NCBI RefSeq assembly: GCF_003076275.1
Contig: NZ_CP029064.1
Location: forward strand, 2,366,501 to 2,430,500
Length of the DNA: 64,000 nt
DNA from: Microbulbifer sp. A4B17
Lineage (GTDB): Bacteria; Pseudomonadota; Gammaproteobacteria; Pseudomonadales; Cellvibrionaceae
Reading direction: 5' to 3'
The notes beneath the pieces are model-generated. The model saw nothing but the letters and a program-made list of their open reading frames with translations. It ran no database searches and had not been told where the DNA came from. The translations under genes and the position numbers were made by a program. This document shows positions 32,973 through 42,800 of the stretch, piece by piece (position 1 is the first letter of the stretch; every line of letters begins with the position of its first letter).

Positions 32973-33446
32973 AATAGAAATCCTAGACACCCAAAGATTG
33001 GAGAGGGGTGCTAACGGTGTTGCTGATACCTGCTCTAACGACTATTTCTTACCGGTTTAGAGCTCAGGCGCGGCGGAACCCTAAAAAATTATATTTTGGG
33101 GTTCGAAAGCCGTGGTTTTGGAGAAAAGCGGGGAGGAGTAGTACCGATAAATTGAGTAGGAATCAGCAGGATGCTGCAGAAAGGAAGCGCCGACAGTCGT
33201 CTATACCGTGCATCCAGCGTTTATTGAGCTGGATACAGGCTTGCTGTACTGTCTCCACTGATCCCACCAAACCTTTAAAGCGACTTTCAAAGTTTCTGTT
33301 GAGGTATAGCCAGTGTTTTGGTGAGATGCCTAGTCGTTTGAGGATGGGTGGCGTGCTTTCAGCAATATAACCTCGTTTTCTGGGGTCTAAATGTCGACCA
33401 CTCCAGTCCACTAGCTCTAAATAGTGATCCAACTGAAAGGGCGATT
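32973..33446 (-). repeat. RAYT subfamily B 3' end repeat and transposase fragment
   Basis: First part 32973-33160: non-coding repeat starting GAAATCCTAGACACCCAAAG. Second part 33163-33440: the same C-terminal transposase fragment as at 28049. It ends at GAAAGGGC where Rhs core B starts, at the same base as at 28327. Confidence 0.75.
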
Positions 33447-35303
33447 GATTATCGGCATAATGCTTGGGGTAATGTCATTGGGGAAGAACACCTGCATAAT
33501 GGATTGAATTATGACTATGTTTACGATGACTTGCATCGTTTAACGTTTCAAACCGTGTCGTCTAGTGATTTCCCCACATATGATCGTGATATAGATTACG
33601 ATTATGATGCAGTGGGTAATCCGTTGTTCAAGACGGATTACGCCGATACTATATACTATGGCAACTCTTCTAAATCTCTAGGTGGCAATGCCGGGCCACA
33701 TGCGGTTAGATCTCTAATTACCGTTGATGGAAATACTCATACGCTGGTATATGACAATGCAGGTAACCTGTTGACCGGTATTGGGATGAAAGTTGAGTAT
33801 GATGGCTACAACCAGGCCAACAAAGTTGAGCGGAATGGGGTTGTTAGTGAGTACTGGTACAATACTGAAGGTAAACCATACAAAAAGATTACTACGCGGG
33901 AACATGAAAGTGAGACAACCCTTTATATAGGTGGTTCTTACGAATTGATCACCACAGATGATGGTTCGTCTGCCACAGAAAGCGAACGGCTAAATTACGG
34001 TGGTTACTTCGTTGTCAATAAATCAGAGGAAAATACCGAGCGCAGGATTCTTTTAACAGATCGTCTTGGCAGTGTTACAACAATTGTAGATGCTGACAAG
34101 CAGCCCGGTGAAAGTGGTTTTATAAAACAATATCGAAGCTACGACCCATTTGGACAAGTTAGAAACTTCCAAGGGGCTGATGATCTTTCGGAGTTTGAGA
34201 TCACCGATCAAGGTTTTACCGGTCACCGTCATTTGAACGACCAAGAGCTTATTCATATGAATGGTCGGGTCTATGACTATCAGTTGGGTCGCTTCTTGTC
34301 ACCAGACCCGATTATTCTTGATCCTAAAAATAGCCAAAGCCTGAATGCCTATAATTATATAATGAATAACCCTCTTTGGGGAACTGATCCCACGGGGTAT
34401 TATCCTGATAAGGGGGATACTGGGCAGGGGGTAAATACCCGTTCTAAATCGGAGGCTAGTCCAACTGATGAAGAGGGTATAGCTAGCAAAAGGTCTGTTT
34501 CTAAGGGGGATACGGGACGTACTTATAAGCCTGTTGGCAGTAGAATTCAAAGAAAAGTTACAGCGACAGCGAAAGTTGACGGCAATGGTAATGTTACCCT
34601 TTCATACAGTGCCGGAACTACAAAGCTGGGTAGTTATAAAATTTCTGGGTTGATGTCTAATTCAGTTTCTGGTAATTCTGTTTCAGAGATGACAGGTGTG
34701 GGTTCTGGGCAGAGTGTTAATGCTGCATCAACGGGAGCATTACCTTTGGGTGTGGTAGGAAGTCTGCTTAATGCTGGTGCCCGTTTTCTGACAAGCCTTA
34801 TTGGCATGAGCACGCTATTAACTTCAAGTAGCTACGATAATCCAGATGATTACATCACTGTTTACAGAGGCACCGATTTAAGATCTGAAATAGAAATTCA
34901 AAAAGAAACAGGCCTGATAATGAGTGATGCAGCTCGAAATTATTATCAGGAAAAGATCGGTGAAAAAGTTTGGTCTGGTGAAGAAGTTACCTCTCGTATG
35001 AGAATGGAAACTGCTGCAAAAGCTGGGGTTGTTGCTGTGAGACGCCACGCTGAGCTTGTAGCTATGTATGGTGGAGAGGAAAATTTAGCACGTATTCAAA
35101 CAGGTGAGGGTACGGAATTTCCAAGCCCACCAAGAAGTATGTTCTCTGTGACTACAGACTTGAGTGTTGCGAGGAGATTTGCAAGAGGAGGCGCCGTTTA
35201 TATGCAAAGGGTAAATAGAAACAAGTTGATAGAGACTCCAGTGAATGGAAGCGAGTCAGAATATTTTATTCGGGCTCAAACGATGATGGAGAGGATTGAG
35301 TAA
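33348..35303 (+). CDS. Displaced Rhs core B fragment with ADP-ribosyltransferase-like tip
   Basis: Homology starts near 33445 and follows the parent gene to GQS at 34704-34715. The tip of about 200 residues begins with a hydrophobic segment. Then come YITVYRGTD (Arg motif), SMFSVTTDLSVARRFA (Ser-Thr-Thr motif) and ESEYFI (Glu near the end). The order Arg, STT/STS, Glu is that of R-S-E class ADP-ribosyltransferases. I infer a toxin that modifies a cytoplasmic target. The start lies in the RAYT fragment, so expression needs recombination or an outside promoter. Confidence 0.75.
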   Translation: MACFQQYNLVFWGLNVDHSSPLALNSDPTERAIDYRHNAWGNVIGEEHLHNGLNYDYVYDDLHRLTFQTVSSSDFPTYDRDIDYDYDAVGNPLFKTDYADTIYYGNSSKSLGGNAGPHAVRSLITVDGNTHTLVYDNAGNLLTGIGMKVEYDGYNQANKVERNGVVSEYWYNTEGKPYKKITTREHESETTLYIGGSYELITTDDGSSATESERLNYGGYFVVNKSEENTERRILLTDRLGSVTTIVDADKQPGESGFIKQYRSYDPFGQVRNFQGADDLSEFEITDQGFTGHRHLNDQELIHMNGRVYDYQLGRFLSPDPIILDPKNSQSLNAYNYIMNNPLWGTDPTGYYPDKGDTGQGVNTRSKSEASPTDEEGIASKRSVSKGDTGRTYKPVGSRIQRKVTATAKVDGNGNVTLSYSAGTTKLGSYKISGLMSNSVSGNSVSEMTGVGSGQSVNAASTGALPLGVVGSLLNAGARFLTSLIGMSTLLTSSSYDNPDDYITVYRGTDLRSEIEIQKETGLIMSDAARNYYQEKIGEKVWSGEEVTSRMRMETAAKAGVVAVRRHAELVAMYGGEENLARIQTGEGTEFPSPPRSMFSVTTDLSVARRFARGGAVYMQRVNRNKLIETPVNGSESEYFIRAQTMMERIE

Positions 35304-35761
35304 TGGGTAACCTGAACTCTGCTTCCTTACATTCAATCGTTGTAGATGAGGAGGAAATTTATGTTCTTTCTAGTAGTGAGTCTATAGCGGTTTTGGAGGG
35401 GGCTAATATAGATGGAGTGCCGCTTTCAGAAATTGGCATCCCGCAGTTTTGGTGGAAAATAATTTCTGGCTCCGATAATTTGGCTCTTGCATTACATAGA
35501 GGGCCTGAGACATTTGGGCAGTGGTGGTTCTTGGTCCTTTGTTTAATTGGAGATGAGTACAAGCGAGTAGAGCTTCTGCAAGGCGAGTGTGAGTCATGTG
35601 ATTGGACGGGGTGGATTGCTACTCCGCTATCAAATGAAATTTACACTGGAAGTCCTGATCGAATTGCGGCGTTTAATCGCGCAAAAACACTTCCTGTAGT
35701 TGGTTGCCCGGAGTGTGGAGGAAGGCTAAACAAGCATGCTGTCTGGGCTGCTCGTAGTTAA
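35303..35761 (+). CDS. Putative cytoplasmic immunity protein with Cys pairs
   Basis: 152 residues; start and toxin stop overlap as TAATG. No signal peptide. The C-terminal half has CESC and CPEC pairs, likely a zinc ribbon. A soluble immunity protein fits the ADP-ribosyltransferase-like tip before it. The terminator of the 1548 family that should follow is cut in half at 35791. Confidence 0.65.
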   Translation: MGNLNSASLHSIVVDEEEIYVLSSSESIAVLEGANIDGVPLSEIGIPQFWWKIISGSDNLALALHRGPETFGQWWFLVLCLIGDEYKRVELLQGECESCDWTGWIATPLSNEIYTGSPDRIAAFNRAKTLPVVGCPECGGRLNKHAVWAARS

Positions 35762-35790
35762 TTTAGCTTTTTGATTTAAGAAAAAATACC

Positions 35791-36093
35791 AAGCCCCGGC
35801 AGTGAAGAAATCCTAGACACCCAAAGATTGGAGAGGGGTTCTAACGGTGTTGCTGGTACCTGCTCTAACGACTATCTATTGCCGGTTTAGAGCTAAGGCG
35901 CGGCGGGTAGAAATCCTAGACACCCAAAGATTAGAGAGAGGTGCGAGCCGTGTTGTTAGTACCAGCTCTAGCGACTATTTCTTTCTGGTTTAGCGTTAAG
36001 GCGCGGTGAAAGACTGAGAAAATGTACTTGGGGCTGGAAAATCGTAGTTTGGATGCAAGCCGGGAGGAGAAGTATCGATAGATTGGATGGTAA
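35791..36093. repeat. Half terminator followed by RAYT-B end repeats
   Basis: AAGCCCCGGCAGTG is the left half of the recurring hairpin; the right half is replaced by GAAATCCTAGACACCC. Two copies of the RAYT-B end follow in tandem, a short one (about 35807-35908) and a full one (35909-36093). The RAYT sequence therefore entered here after the terminator, or deleted into it. Confidence 0.7.
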
Positions 36094-37077
36094 TTAGCAG
36101 GATGCTGCAGAAAGGAAGCGCCGACAGTCGCCTATACCGTGTACCCAGCGTTTATTGAGCTGGAAACAGGCTTGCTGTACTGTCTCCACTGATCCCACCA
36201 AACCTTTAAAGCGACTTTCAAAGTTTCTGTTGAGGTATAGCCAGTGTTTTGGTGAGATGCCTAGTCGTTTGAGGATGGGTGGCGTGCTTTCAGCAATATA
36301 ACCTCGTTTTCTGGGGGCTAGATGTCGACCACTCCAGTCCACTAGCTCTAAATAGTGATCCAACTGAAAGGGCAGCCCTTTAGGCCTATTCAGGCGCTCG
36401 CCACCTACAAGTGGTAGAAGTTCTTTGGGTTGCTCACCTGAGATTGCTGCACGAATGCGTTGTTGGATCGAGGTATGATTAGAGTCTTCTGGTGTTTTTG
36501 CCATATTGGCACGGATAGGATTGAGATCAACATAGGCCATACAGGCGGCAAGGGCTCTTTCATCCAGTAAAGCTTGGGACTTGAAACGACCTTCCCAAAA
36601 GCGGCCTATACAATTATCTTCGGCATTGGCCTGGCGGGCGATAGAATCGTTTAAGCAGCGTATAAACCAGCTAAGATCCATCAAGCGATCTCGCCATAGA
36701 GCGACGATTCCTTTAGTTTTCTCATCTCACAGTGATCGAGAGTGTCCCCTTGAAGGTAGCGACGGGCCAAATTGGAAGCTTTGAATAGTTTCTGCCAACG
36801 GAGAATGACCTCGGTATCCGGCCAATTCAGCACTCTCATTGTCGATATAAAGTACGACATGGTAGTGGTTACTCATAACTGCATAGGCAGCGATATCAAG
36901 GGCAAAGATTGAAGCCAGATTATGCATTCTGAATTCAATCCACTCGCGGCGATGCTCATAGCCATTACCAGACCCCATATCTCTACCACACAGAAACGCC
37001 CTTCGCACGCAGCGGGAGACGCAATGGTAGTAGGGCGTGGTGTCTAGCGAGACTAGAGCGCTACGTGGCAAGGGCAT
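36094..37077 (-). pseudogene. RAYT (IS200-like Y1 transposase), frameshifted copy
   Basis: Two minus-strand frames add up to one REP-associated tyrosine transposase. The N-terminal part (37077-36727) has PYYHCVSRCVRRAFLCG and the HUH motif SNHYHVVL. The C-terminal part (36684-36094) has GRFWEGRFKSQALLDE and DLNPIRANMA, both typical of RAYTs. A frameshift between 36685 and 36800 breaks it. RAYTs are single-copy-like transposases that act on REP-type palindromes. Only this copy has a complete C-terminal end. Confidence 0.85.
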
Positions 37078-37198
37078 TGATCTTAAGGGTTGTGTATATT
37101 TGTACAGTATTTGATTCTGCAGTCCTTGCTGTGTCAATATTCCTGTCGCTTAAAGTTACGACTTTTGTGGGTGTGTGACGGAATTTTGAGAATTTCTG

Positions 37199-37629
37199 AA
37201 TGGGGGCTCTAAGAGTGAGGATGATCCTGCAACTGAGAGCGGGCAGAAGGCGCCGAAGGATAAGAAAAAGAGAGGAGGTCCTCTGAGCGATAATACTGCG
37301 CCAAGCCGGCTTGATCGCAATTAAGGACATAGTGCTCCTGTATTGGGCGGTTGGGGTAGCTTATTGGGTGCCTCAGGAATGGTAAGGCAAGGGGCGATTG
37401 CTGGTGCTGGGAAAAGTAGTCGCAGTGGGCAGAGTGTTGAACCCAACGATATTTCCAAGCAGCCTTTAAACAATAATGTGATCCTTAAAACAGAGTTTCC
37501 AGGTAAGGTGCTTCACAACTCGACTACGACTGAAGCACCATTGCCTGACTCTCTGAGATAGGCTTTATATGCGTTTGGCGATCCTGACATAAACCGATTT
37601 GCTGAAAAATTATTCAGAGGTGGAGAATA
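37199..37629 (+). pseudogene. Decayed toxin tip with Rhs linker
   Basis: One frame with in-frame stops at 37322 (TAA) and 37559 (TAG). It has SEDDPATESGQK near the start, later SSRSGQSVEPND (AGTGGGCAGAGT at 37424-37435), and ends FAEKLFRGGE at 37629. The GQS motif marks the start of the last tip. The second stop is followed by 22 more in-frame codons, so the tip was longer. A lipoprotein gene follows. Confidence 0.55.
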
Positions 37630-37655
37630 AAGGTGGGTATAGAAATAGGTTTTGT

Positions 37656-38201
37656 ATGGAAATAAATAATTTTAGATTGATTATGTGTATATGGTTACTC
37701 TTTCAACTTAGTGGCTGCATTAATCCAGTAAAGCCTATTGTTGATGGTCAGAACAGTAACCTGGATATTGATGAAGGTTTTCTTTTAGTTGCGATAGATA
37801 CCAATTTTAGTTTAGATAAGATAAAAATAAAGGGAGCTAAATATTTTTTTCTCTCCAGAGAGAATCTTCATCCGGGTGGTAATTATATTCTATTTAAAGC
37901 CCCGGCTGGCGAATACAGATTTGATAAAGTCTATCTGAATTATATTTATGCGTATGAATTGGAGGAGGAATATTGGTCTTTTCAGATCAACCCAGAGGTT
38001 ATTAGCTATGTTGGTCATTTAACAGTGGATCAAAATCTTTTCAAGTTACTAGCTCGCATAGAGCTTGAAAATCGTTCCACCGAAGCATTGGAATTTCTCG
38101 AAGAGAATTTCTCAGAACTTATAGAAACTAAAAATATTCAGTATGCTGGCCCAGGAAAAGATGATTTCTTTAATATTGTCGCACAAACACAAGGGAAGTA
38201 G
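37656..38201 (+). CDS. Lipoprotein, possible immunity protein
   Basis: About 181 residues from ATG 37656; the frame opens at 37599 but the longer form has no good signal. Lipobox LSGC at residues 18-21. The mature protein is beta-rich and acidic, with no recognised domain. It follows a dead toxin tip and is 6 bases from the S9 peptidase gene, so the two are likely co-transcribed. It may be a former immunity protein or belong with the peptidase. Confidence 0.6.
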   Translation: MEINNFRLIMCIWLLFQLSGCINPVKPIVDGQNSNLDIDEGFLLVAIDTNFSLDKIKIKGAKYFFLSRENLHPGGNYILFKAPAGEYRFDKVYLNYIYAYELEEEYWSFQINPEVISYVGHLTVDQNLFKLLARIELENRSTEALEFLEENFSELIETKNIQYAGPGKDDFFNIVAQTQGK

Positions 38202-38207
38202 TAGATT

Positions 38208-41072
38208 ATGAGGGTGTGCTTGCTTCTATTAGTATTCCTAGTCGGATTTTCTTCTATCAACATTGCAGAAACTTTGCCTGCTAATTTGTTTTTCCGCAAC
38301 CCAGAAGTGTTTTCCTTAAAATTAGGGCCTAATGCGCGATACCTTATGGGTCATATGAATGAGGCCAAGAATTATCTGGCACTGGTGGATACAGAGGGAA
38401 ATGTAGAATATCCAATATTGCTATTTAATACCGATCAGATAGATCTTAGTGAGTACTATTGGATTGATGAGTCAACAGTATACTTTAAATATTTTAATAA
38501 GCTCATAAAAGAGTCGAAACATGGATTTGTTTATTTTGATTTTTCAGGTGGAAAGCCCGACTTTAATATTCTATATATTAAAGAAAGGGGGGCGCTGGTT
38601 GACCCTCTTGAAAAACAAAAGAATAAGTTGCTTTTCTCCAAGAAAGTGGGTGATTATTACCAGGTGCATATTGCATCGACTCAACAGCTTGTGTATGGAA
38701 AGTTATCTAAAGCTACATTGTTTAAGAAGCCTTTAAAAAATGTAATTAACTATTCGTGGGATACAGCTAGAAATGCTTTGATAGCTACAACTCTAGAGGA
38801 TGAGTCAATGATAGTTTGGCATCTTCCAGAGGGCGAAAAGAAATGGGAAAAACTATACTCTTCCATCAACTTATCTGAAACGTTCCTGCCAGTGGGTTAT
38901 TTTGGCGAAGAGATATTGGCTGTATTAAGTAATGCAGTTTCGGATAAAGTATCCCTATATAAGTATAACATAAAGGATAATGAATTTTCAGATGTGCTAT
39001 ATCAGCATCCAAAGTATGATCTCGTTAATGCTTTATTTGATCTAGATAACAATTTATCGTCAGTATCATTTTTTGACCATGGAAGACTGGTGACCGAATA
39101 TTTTCAGTCTGCGCACAAGGGTGTACAAAATAAATTTCATAAGGCACTTCCCGGGAAGCAAATTGCAGTTATTGATAGAGATCTGGAGCACAATAAAAGC
39201 TTAGCTTATGTGTTTGCTTCTGATGACCCAGGATCTTACTATCTGTTTGATACTGAAAATTTGGAAGCAAGGCATCTTTATCAATTGTATCCAGAATTTA
39301 ATGGTAAGGACTTAGCACCTTCTTTTTCATTGGTATCGCACTCAAGTGATGGCAAAATAATAGAGTCTATTATCACGACCCCGAAACATAGTAATGGTGT
39401 TTTATTGGTGTACCCTCATGGGGGGCCAATTGGTGTTCGAGAATATCAATTTTATAATCCAGAAGTTCAGTTTCTCGCTAACCGCGGCTACACAATTCTT
39501 CAAGTAAATTTCCGTGGATCTATTGGGTTTGGAAAGACATTCAATGAAGAAGCCGTTGGTCAGTGGGGGAAGCTGATCGAAGATGACGTTATATCTGCTG
39601 TTGCGAAAGTTAAGCAGGAATATAGTTTTCAAAAAATCTGTACTATTGGCGCAAGTTACGGCGGTTATTCTTCGATGATGTTGGCGATCAGGCAGCCTGA
39701 GGAATATGACTGTGTTATTTCTATGTATGGTGTTTATGATCTACCTCTACTTTTTAATACCAGTAACTTGAAAATGCAGGAAGGCTATCTGGAATCAGTT
39801 TCCAGAACTGTTGGAGAGATGGATGAATCCTTAGCCAGGAACTCACCATTTCGTCTGGCTGACCGTATAAGCGTTCCTGCTTTGATTATTGCAGGTAAAG
39901 AAGACGATATATCAGGTTTTGAACAAGCCAATAGAATGCGTTACTTAATGCAAAAATTGAAATCTGACATTGAATTTATTGCCTATGATGGCGTAGGGCA
40001 TGGACACTCTACTTGGAACGGAGAATATCACCAATATGCCTATATTGATGATTTTCTTCGCCGGAAACTCTCCATTAAAGATAAGAAAGTCAATAATATT
40101 CTAGCAGATGATTTGTTGTTTTTAAGTAATTCATATCGTCAGGGCATCTGGACATCTCCAGATAGCAATAAGTCCTTGGTTTATCTTAATAAATCGGCTC
40201 AGCTAGGACACGATGAGGCTCAGTATAGGCTTGGGAATTATTATTTGAGTGCTAAGCCAGATTCTGAAAAAGCCAACTTTTGGTATCAAAAAGCGGCTAG
40301 GCAAGGAAATGAAAAGGCCACTTATGCTTTAGCAAGGCTTTATGATGAAGAAATCGTTTCAGGAAAAAGTAAGGAAGAAGTTTACGAGCTGTTTGAGAAG
40401 GCAGAAGTATCAGGCTCGTATCTGGCCTATTTGGATATGGCCAAATATCAATGTTTAGGTGAGGGGGTAAAAAAGAATCTAGATGCCTGTATTGAAAAAA
40501 TATTTTTCGAAAAAGACTTGAGCAATAAAAGCTTATCTAAAAATCAGATTGAATTTCTTGAAGAAGAAATTTGGAACAAGCAGATAGAAATTATGGCAGA
40601 GGTTATGGATAGAGTTTCTTTTTCAAAAGATCAGCTTGAAAGGATAGGTCAATACTACAAGAGCATCGGTTTTGATCAACTATATCCAGAGGTTGCATCA
40701 ATTGAGTTTGGTGAATTTTATGAAGGTGAGTATCCATACCCCATAAAGAAGTCTACGAATCGTATTCCAATTCGAAAAAATATGCGTTTCGGTGTAAATT
40801 ATATCCTTCGGTCGAGTTCGAAAGAGGATCAAAATGCATATACTGTTGCCCGGATAAAATGGACTACTCCTAAGTTGTCTACACCAGTCGGTAAGATAAT
40901 TAACTCGGCGCAAAGTATGTCCTTTCCTAAGCTAAACCGCAAATCAGGTCAGTATTATAAGCTGGAGCATGATTACGAGATGGTCGAGGGGGAGTGGATA
41001 ATCGAGGCGTTTAATATTGACGGAAAAAAATTATTTGAAAAGAGTTTTCAAACTTATTTTCCTGAACACTAA
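38208..41072 (+). CDS. Secreted S9 prolyl-oligopeptidase-type peptidase fused to Sel1-like repeats
   Basis: 954 residues with a signal peptide (1-21). Residues 60-370 fit the beta-propeller part of S9 enzymes. The catalytic domain at about 390-620 has GASYGGYSSMM (nucleophile Ser), the Asp in AGKEDDIS and the His in GVGHGHS. Residues 645-760 carry Sel1/TPR-like repeats (HDEAQYRLGNYYL, NEKATYALARLYD). A C-terminal beta-rich part of about 100 residues has no assignment. S9 enzymes cleave short peptides. The Sel1 part may bind a partner. Co-transcribed with the lipoprotein before it. Confidence 0.85.
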   Translation: MRVCLLLLVFLVGFSSINIAETLPANLFFRNPEVFSLKLGPNARYLMGHMNEAKNYLALVDTEGNVEYPILLFNTDQIDLSEYYWIDESTVYFKYFNKLIKESKHGFVYFDFSGGKPDFNILYIKERGALVDPLEKQKNKLLFSKKVGDYYQVHIASTQQLVYGKLSKATLFKKPLKNVINYSWDTARNALIATTLEDESMIVWHLPEGEKKWEKLYSSINLSETFLPVGYFGEEILAVLSNAVSDKVSLYKYNIKDNEFSDVLYQHPKYDLVNALFDLDNNLSSVSFFDHGRLVTEYFQSAHKGVQNKFHKALPGKQIAVIDRDLEHNKSLAYVFASDDPGSYYLFDTENLEARHLYQLYPEFNGKDLAPSFSLVSHSSDGKIIESIITTPKHSNGVLLVYPHGGPIGVREYQFYNPEVQFLANRGYTILQVNFRGSIGFGKTFNEEAVGQWGKLIEDDVISAVAKVKQEYSFQKICTIGASYGGYSSMMLAIRQPEEYDCVISMYGVYDLPLLFNTSNLKMQEGYLESVSRTVGEMDESLARNSPFRLADRISVPALIIAGKEDDISGFEQANRMRYLMQKLKSDIEFIAYDGVGHGHSTWNGEYHQYAYIDDFLRRKLSIKDKKVNNILADDLLFLSNSYRQGIWTSPDSNKSLVYLNKSAQLGHDEAQYRLGNYYLSAKPDSEKANFWYQKAARQGNEKATYALARLYDEEIVSGKSKEEVYELFEKAEVSGSYLAYLDMAKYQCLGEGVKKNLDACIEKIFFEKDLSNKSLSKNQIEFLEEEIWNKQIEIMAEVMDRVSFSKDQLERIGQYYKSIGFDQLYPEVASIEFGEFYEGEYPYPIKKSTNRIPIRKNMRFGVNYILRSSSKEDQNAYTVARIKWTTPKLSTPVGKIINSAQSMSFPKLNRKSGQYYKLEHDYEMVEGEWIIEAFNIDGKKLFEKSFQTYFPEH

Positions 41073-41149
41073 AATACCCCGTCCGATACGCGATTAGAAA
41101 AGGGGAGGGTGTTCAAAACTCTGTGCCAGCCAAATAGCTTCACAGGCGA

Positions 41150-41535
41150 GAAATCCTAGACACCCAAAGATTGGAGAGGGGTGCTAACGGTGTTGCTGGT
41201 ACCTGCTCTAACGACTATCTCTTACCGGTTTAGAGCTAAGGCGCGGCGGAACCCTAAAAAATTATATTTTGGGGTTCGAAAGCCGTGGTTCTGGAGAAAA
41301 GCGGGGAGGAGTAGTACCGATAAATTGAGTAGGAATCAGCAGGATGCTGCAGAAAGGAAGCGCCGACAGTCGCCTATACCGTGCACCCAGTGTTTTGGTG
41401 AGATGCCTAGTCGTTTGAGGATGGGTGGCGTGCTTTCAGCAATCTAACCTCGTTTTCTGGGGTCTAGATGTCGACCACTCCAGTCCACTAGCTCTAAATA
41501 GTGATCCAACTGAAAGGGCAGCCCTTTAGGCCTAT
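41150..41535 (-). repeat. RAYT-B end repeat and damaged transposase C terminus
   Basis: The non-coding end repeat (GAAATCCTAGACACCC, 41151-41338) is followed by transposase C-terminal codons with a deletion between GCACCCAG and TGTTTTGG that removes about 60 bases compared with 36130-36250. Confidence 0.7.
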
Positions 41536-42144
41536 TCAGGCGCTCTCCACTGGTGTTTTTGCCATATTGGCACGGATAGGATTGAGATCAACATAGGCCA
41601 TACAAGCGGCAAGGGCTCTTTCATCCAGTAAAGCTTGGGACTTGAAACGGCCTTCCCAAAAGCGGCCTGTACAATTATCTTCGGCATTGGCCTGGCGAGC
41701 GATAGACTCGTTTAAGCAGCGCATAAACCAGCTAAGATCCACCAAGCGACCTCGCCATAGAGCGATGATTTCCTTTAGTTTTCTCATCTCACAGTGATCG
41801 AGAGTGTCCCTTTGAAGGTAGCGACGGACCAAATTGGAAGCTTTGAATCGTTTCTGCCAACGGAGAATGACCTCGGTATCCGGCCAATTCGGCGCTTTCT
41901 CTTTGTCGATATAAAGTACGATATGGTAGTGGTTACTCATAACTGCATAGGCAGCGATATCAAGGGCAAAGATTGAAGCCAGATTATGCATTTTGAATTC
42001 AATCCACTCGCGGCGATGCTCATAGTCATTACCAGATCCCATATCTCTACCACACAGAAACGCCCTTCGCACGCAGCGGGAGACGCAATGGTAGTAGGGA
42101 GTAGTGTCTAGCGAGACTTGTGCGCTACGAGGTAAGGGCATCAA
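41536..42144 (-). pseudogene. RAYT (IS200-like Y1 transposase), internally deleted copy
   Basis: Minus-strand frame of 202 codons with PYYHCVSRCVRRAFLCG, SNHYHIVLY and an intact middle part (WPDTEVILRWQKRF and so on) that is broken in the 36094 copy. The frame ends after MAKTPVESA owing to a deletion of about 90 bases. The catalytic Tyr region appears intact but the C terminus is lost. The two copies are damaged at different places. Confidence 0.85.
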
Positions 42145-42320
42145 TCTTTGTTGGTGTGTATATTTATACAGTATTTGATCCTGTAGTCCCTGCTATGTCA
42201 ATATTTTTGGCATTTAAAGCGACAACTTTTATTGATGTCCAGAAGCTTGAAGTTTGATGACTTTTATGGATGTCCAGAATTTTCAATTCTGGCATTACAA
42301 GGGTGTTGTTCGTTAGCCGC

Positions 42321-42800
42321 TTATCCAATTTCACCACAGGCTTCATCATCATGCCGTTTTCTCTCCAAAGCCTGAATCTGTGACTCTGTGAGGATCAGTC
42401 CCTCCTCAGCTACCTTGGCCTCAAGTGCCTTTAATCGCAATTTGAAGTTGGCTAGGTCATGTCGTAACCAGATACTCCGAACGCCACTGGGGGACACAAA
42501 TACACTACGTTTACGCAGTTCATTGGATACTCGAACCTGCCCATGGGCAGGCTCTTGAAGGGGATAGCCCAACACTGCCTCTTCAATGACCGTGTCAACA
42601 CGGTTCTTGTGGTTGGGCACGCGCCGGTTCTTCTCAAGAAGGGTGTTCACGCTGCCACTTGAAACGGCATTCTTGTAGCGATAGAAAGTGTCTCTCGATA
42701 CACGCAGCATCTTGCAAACTTTGGAGATATTGCCGAGTTCTTCTGCCAGATTTAGCAATCCGGTCTTGTGTTTGATGATGCGATCATTAGTATGGATCAT
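42321..42800 (-). pseudogene. IS481-type transposase, N-terminal part only
   Basis: 159 residues starting MIHTNDRIIKHKTGLLNLAE. HTH (SKVCKMLRVSRDTFYRYKNA), then a second DNA-binding part with GQVRVSNELRKR and SPSGVRSIWLRHDL. This is the usual start of IS481-family transposases; the DDE catalytic part is missing and the frame ends at ACGEIG. Not active. Confidence 0.8.

Noticed and set aside
37061-37330. 89-codon minus-strand ORF
   Set aside because: Overlaps the decayed tip with SGQK/GQS motifs on the plus strand and the start of the RAYT; no family signal.
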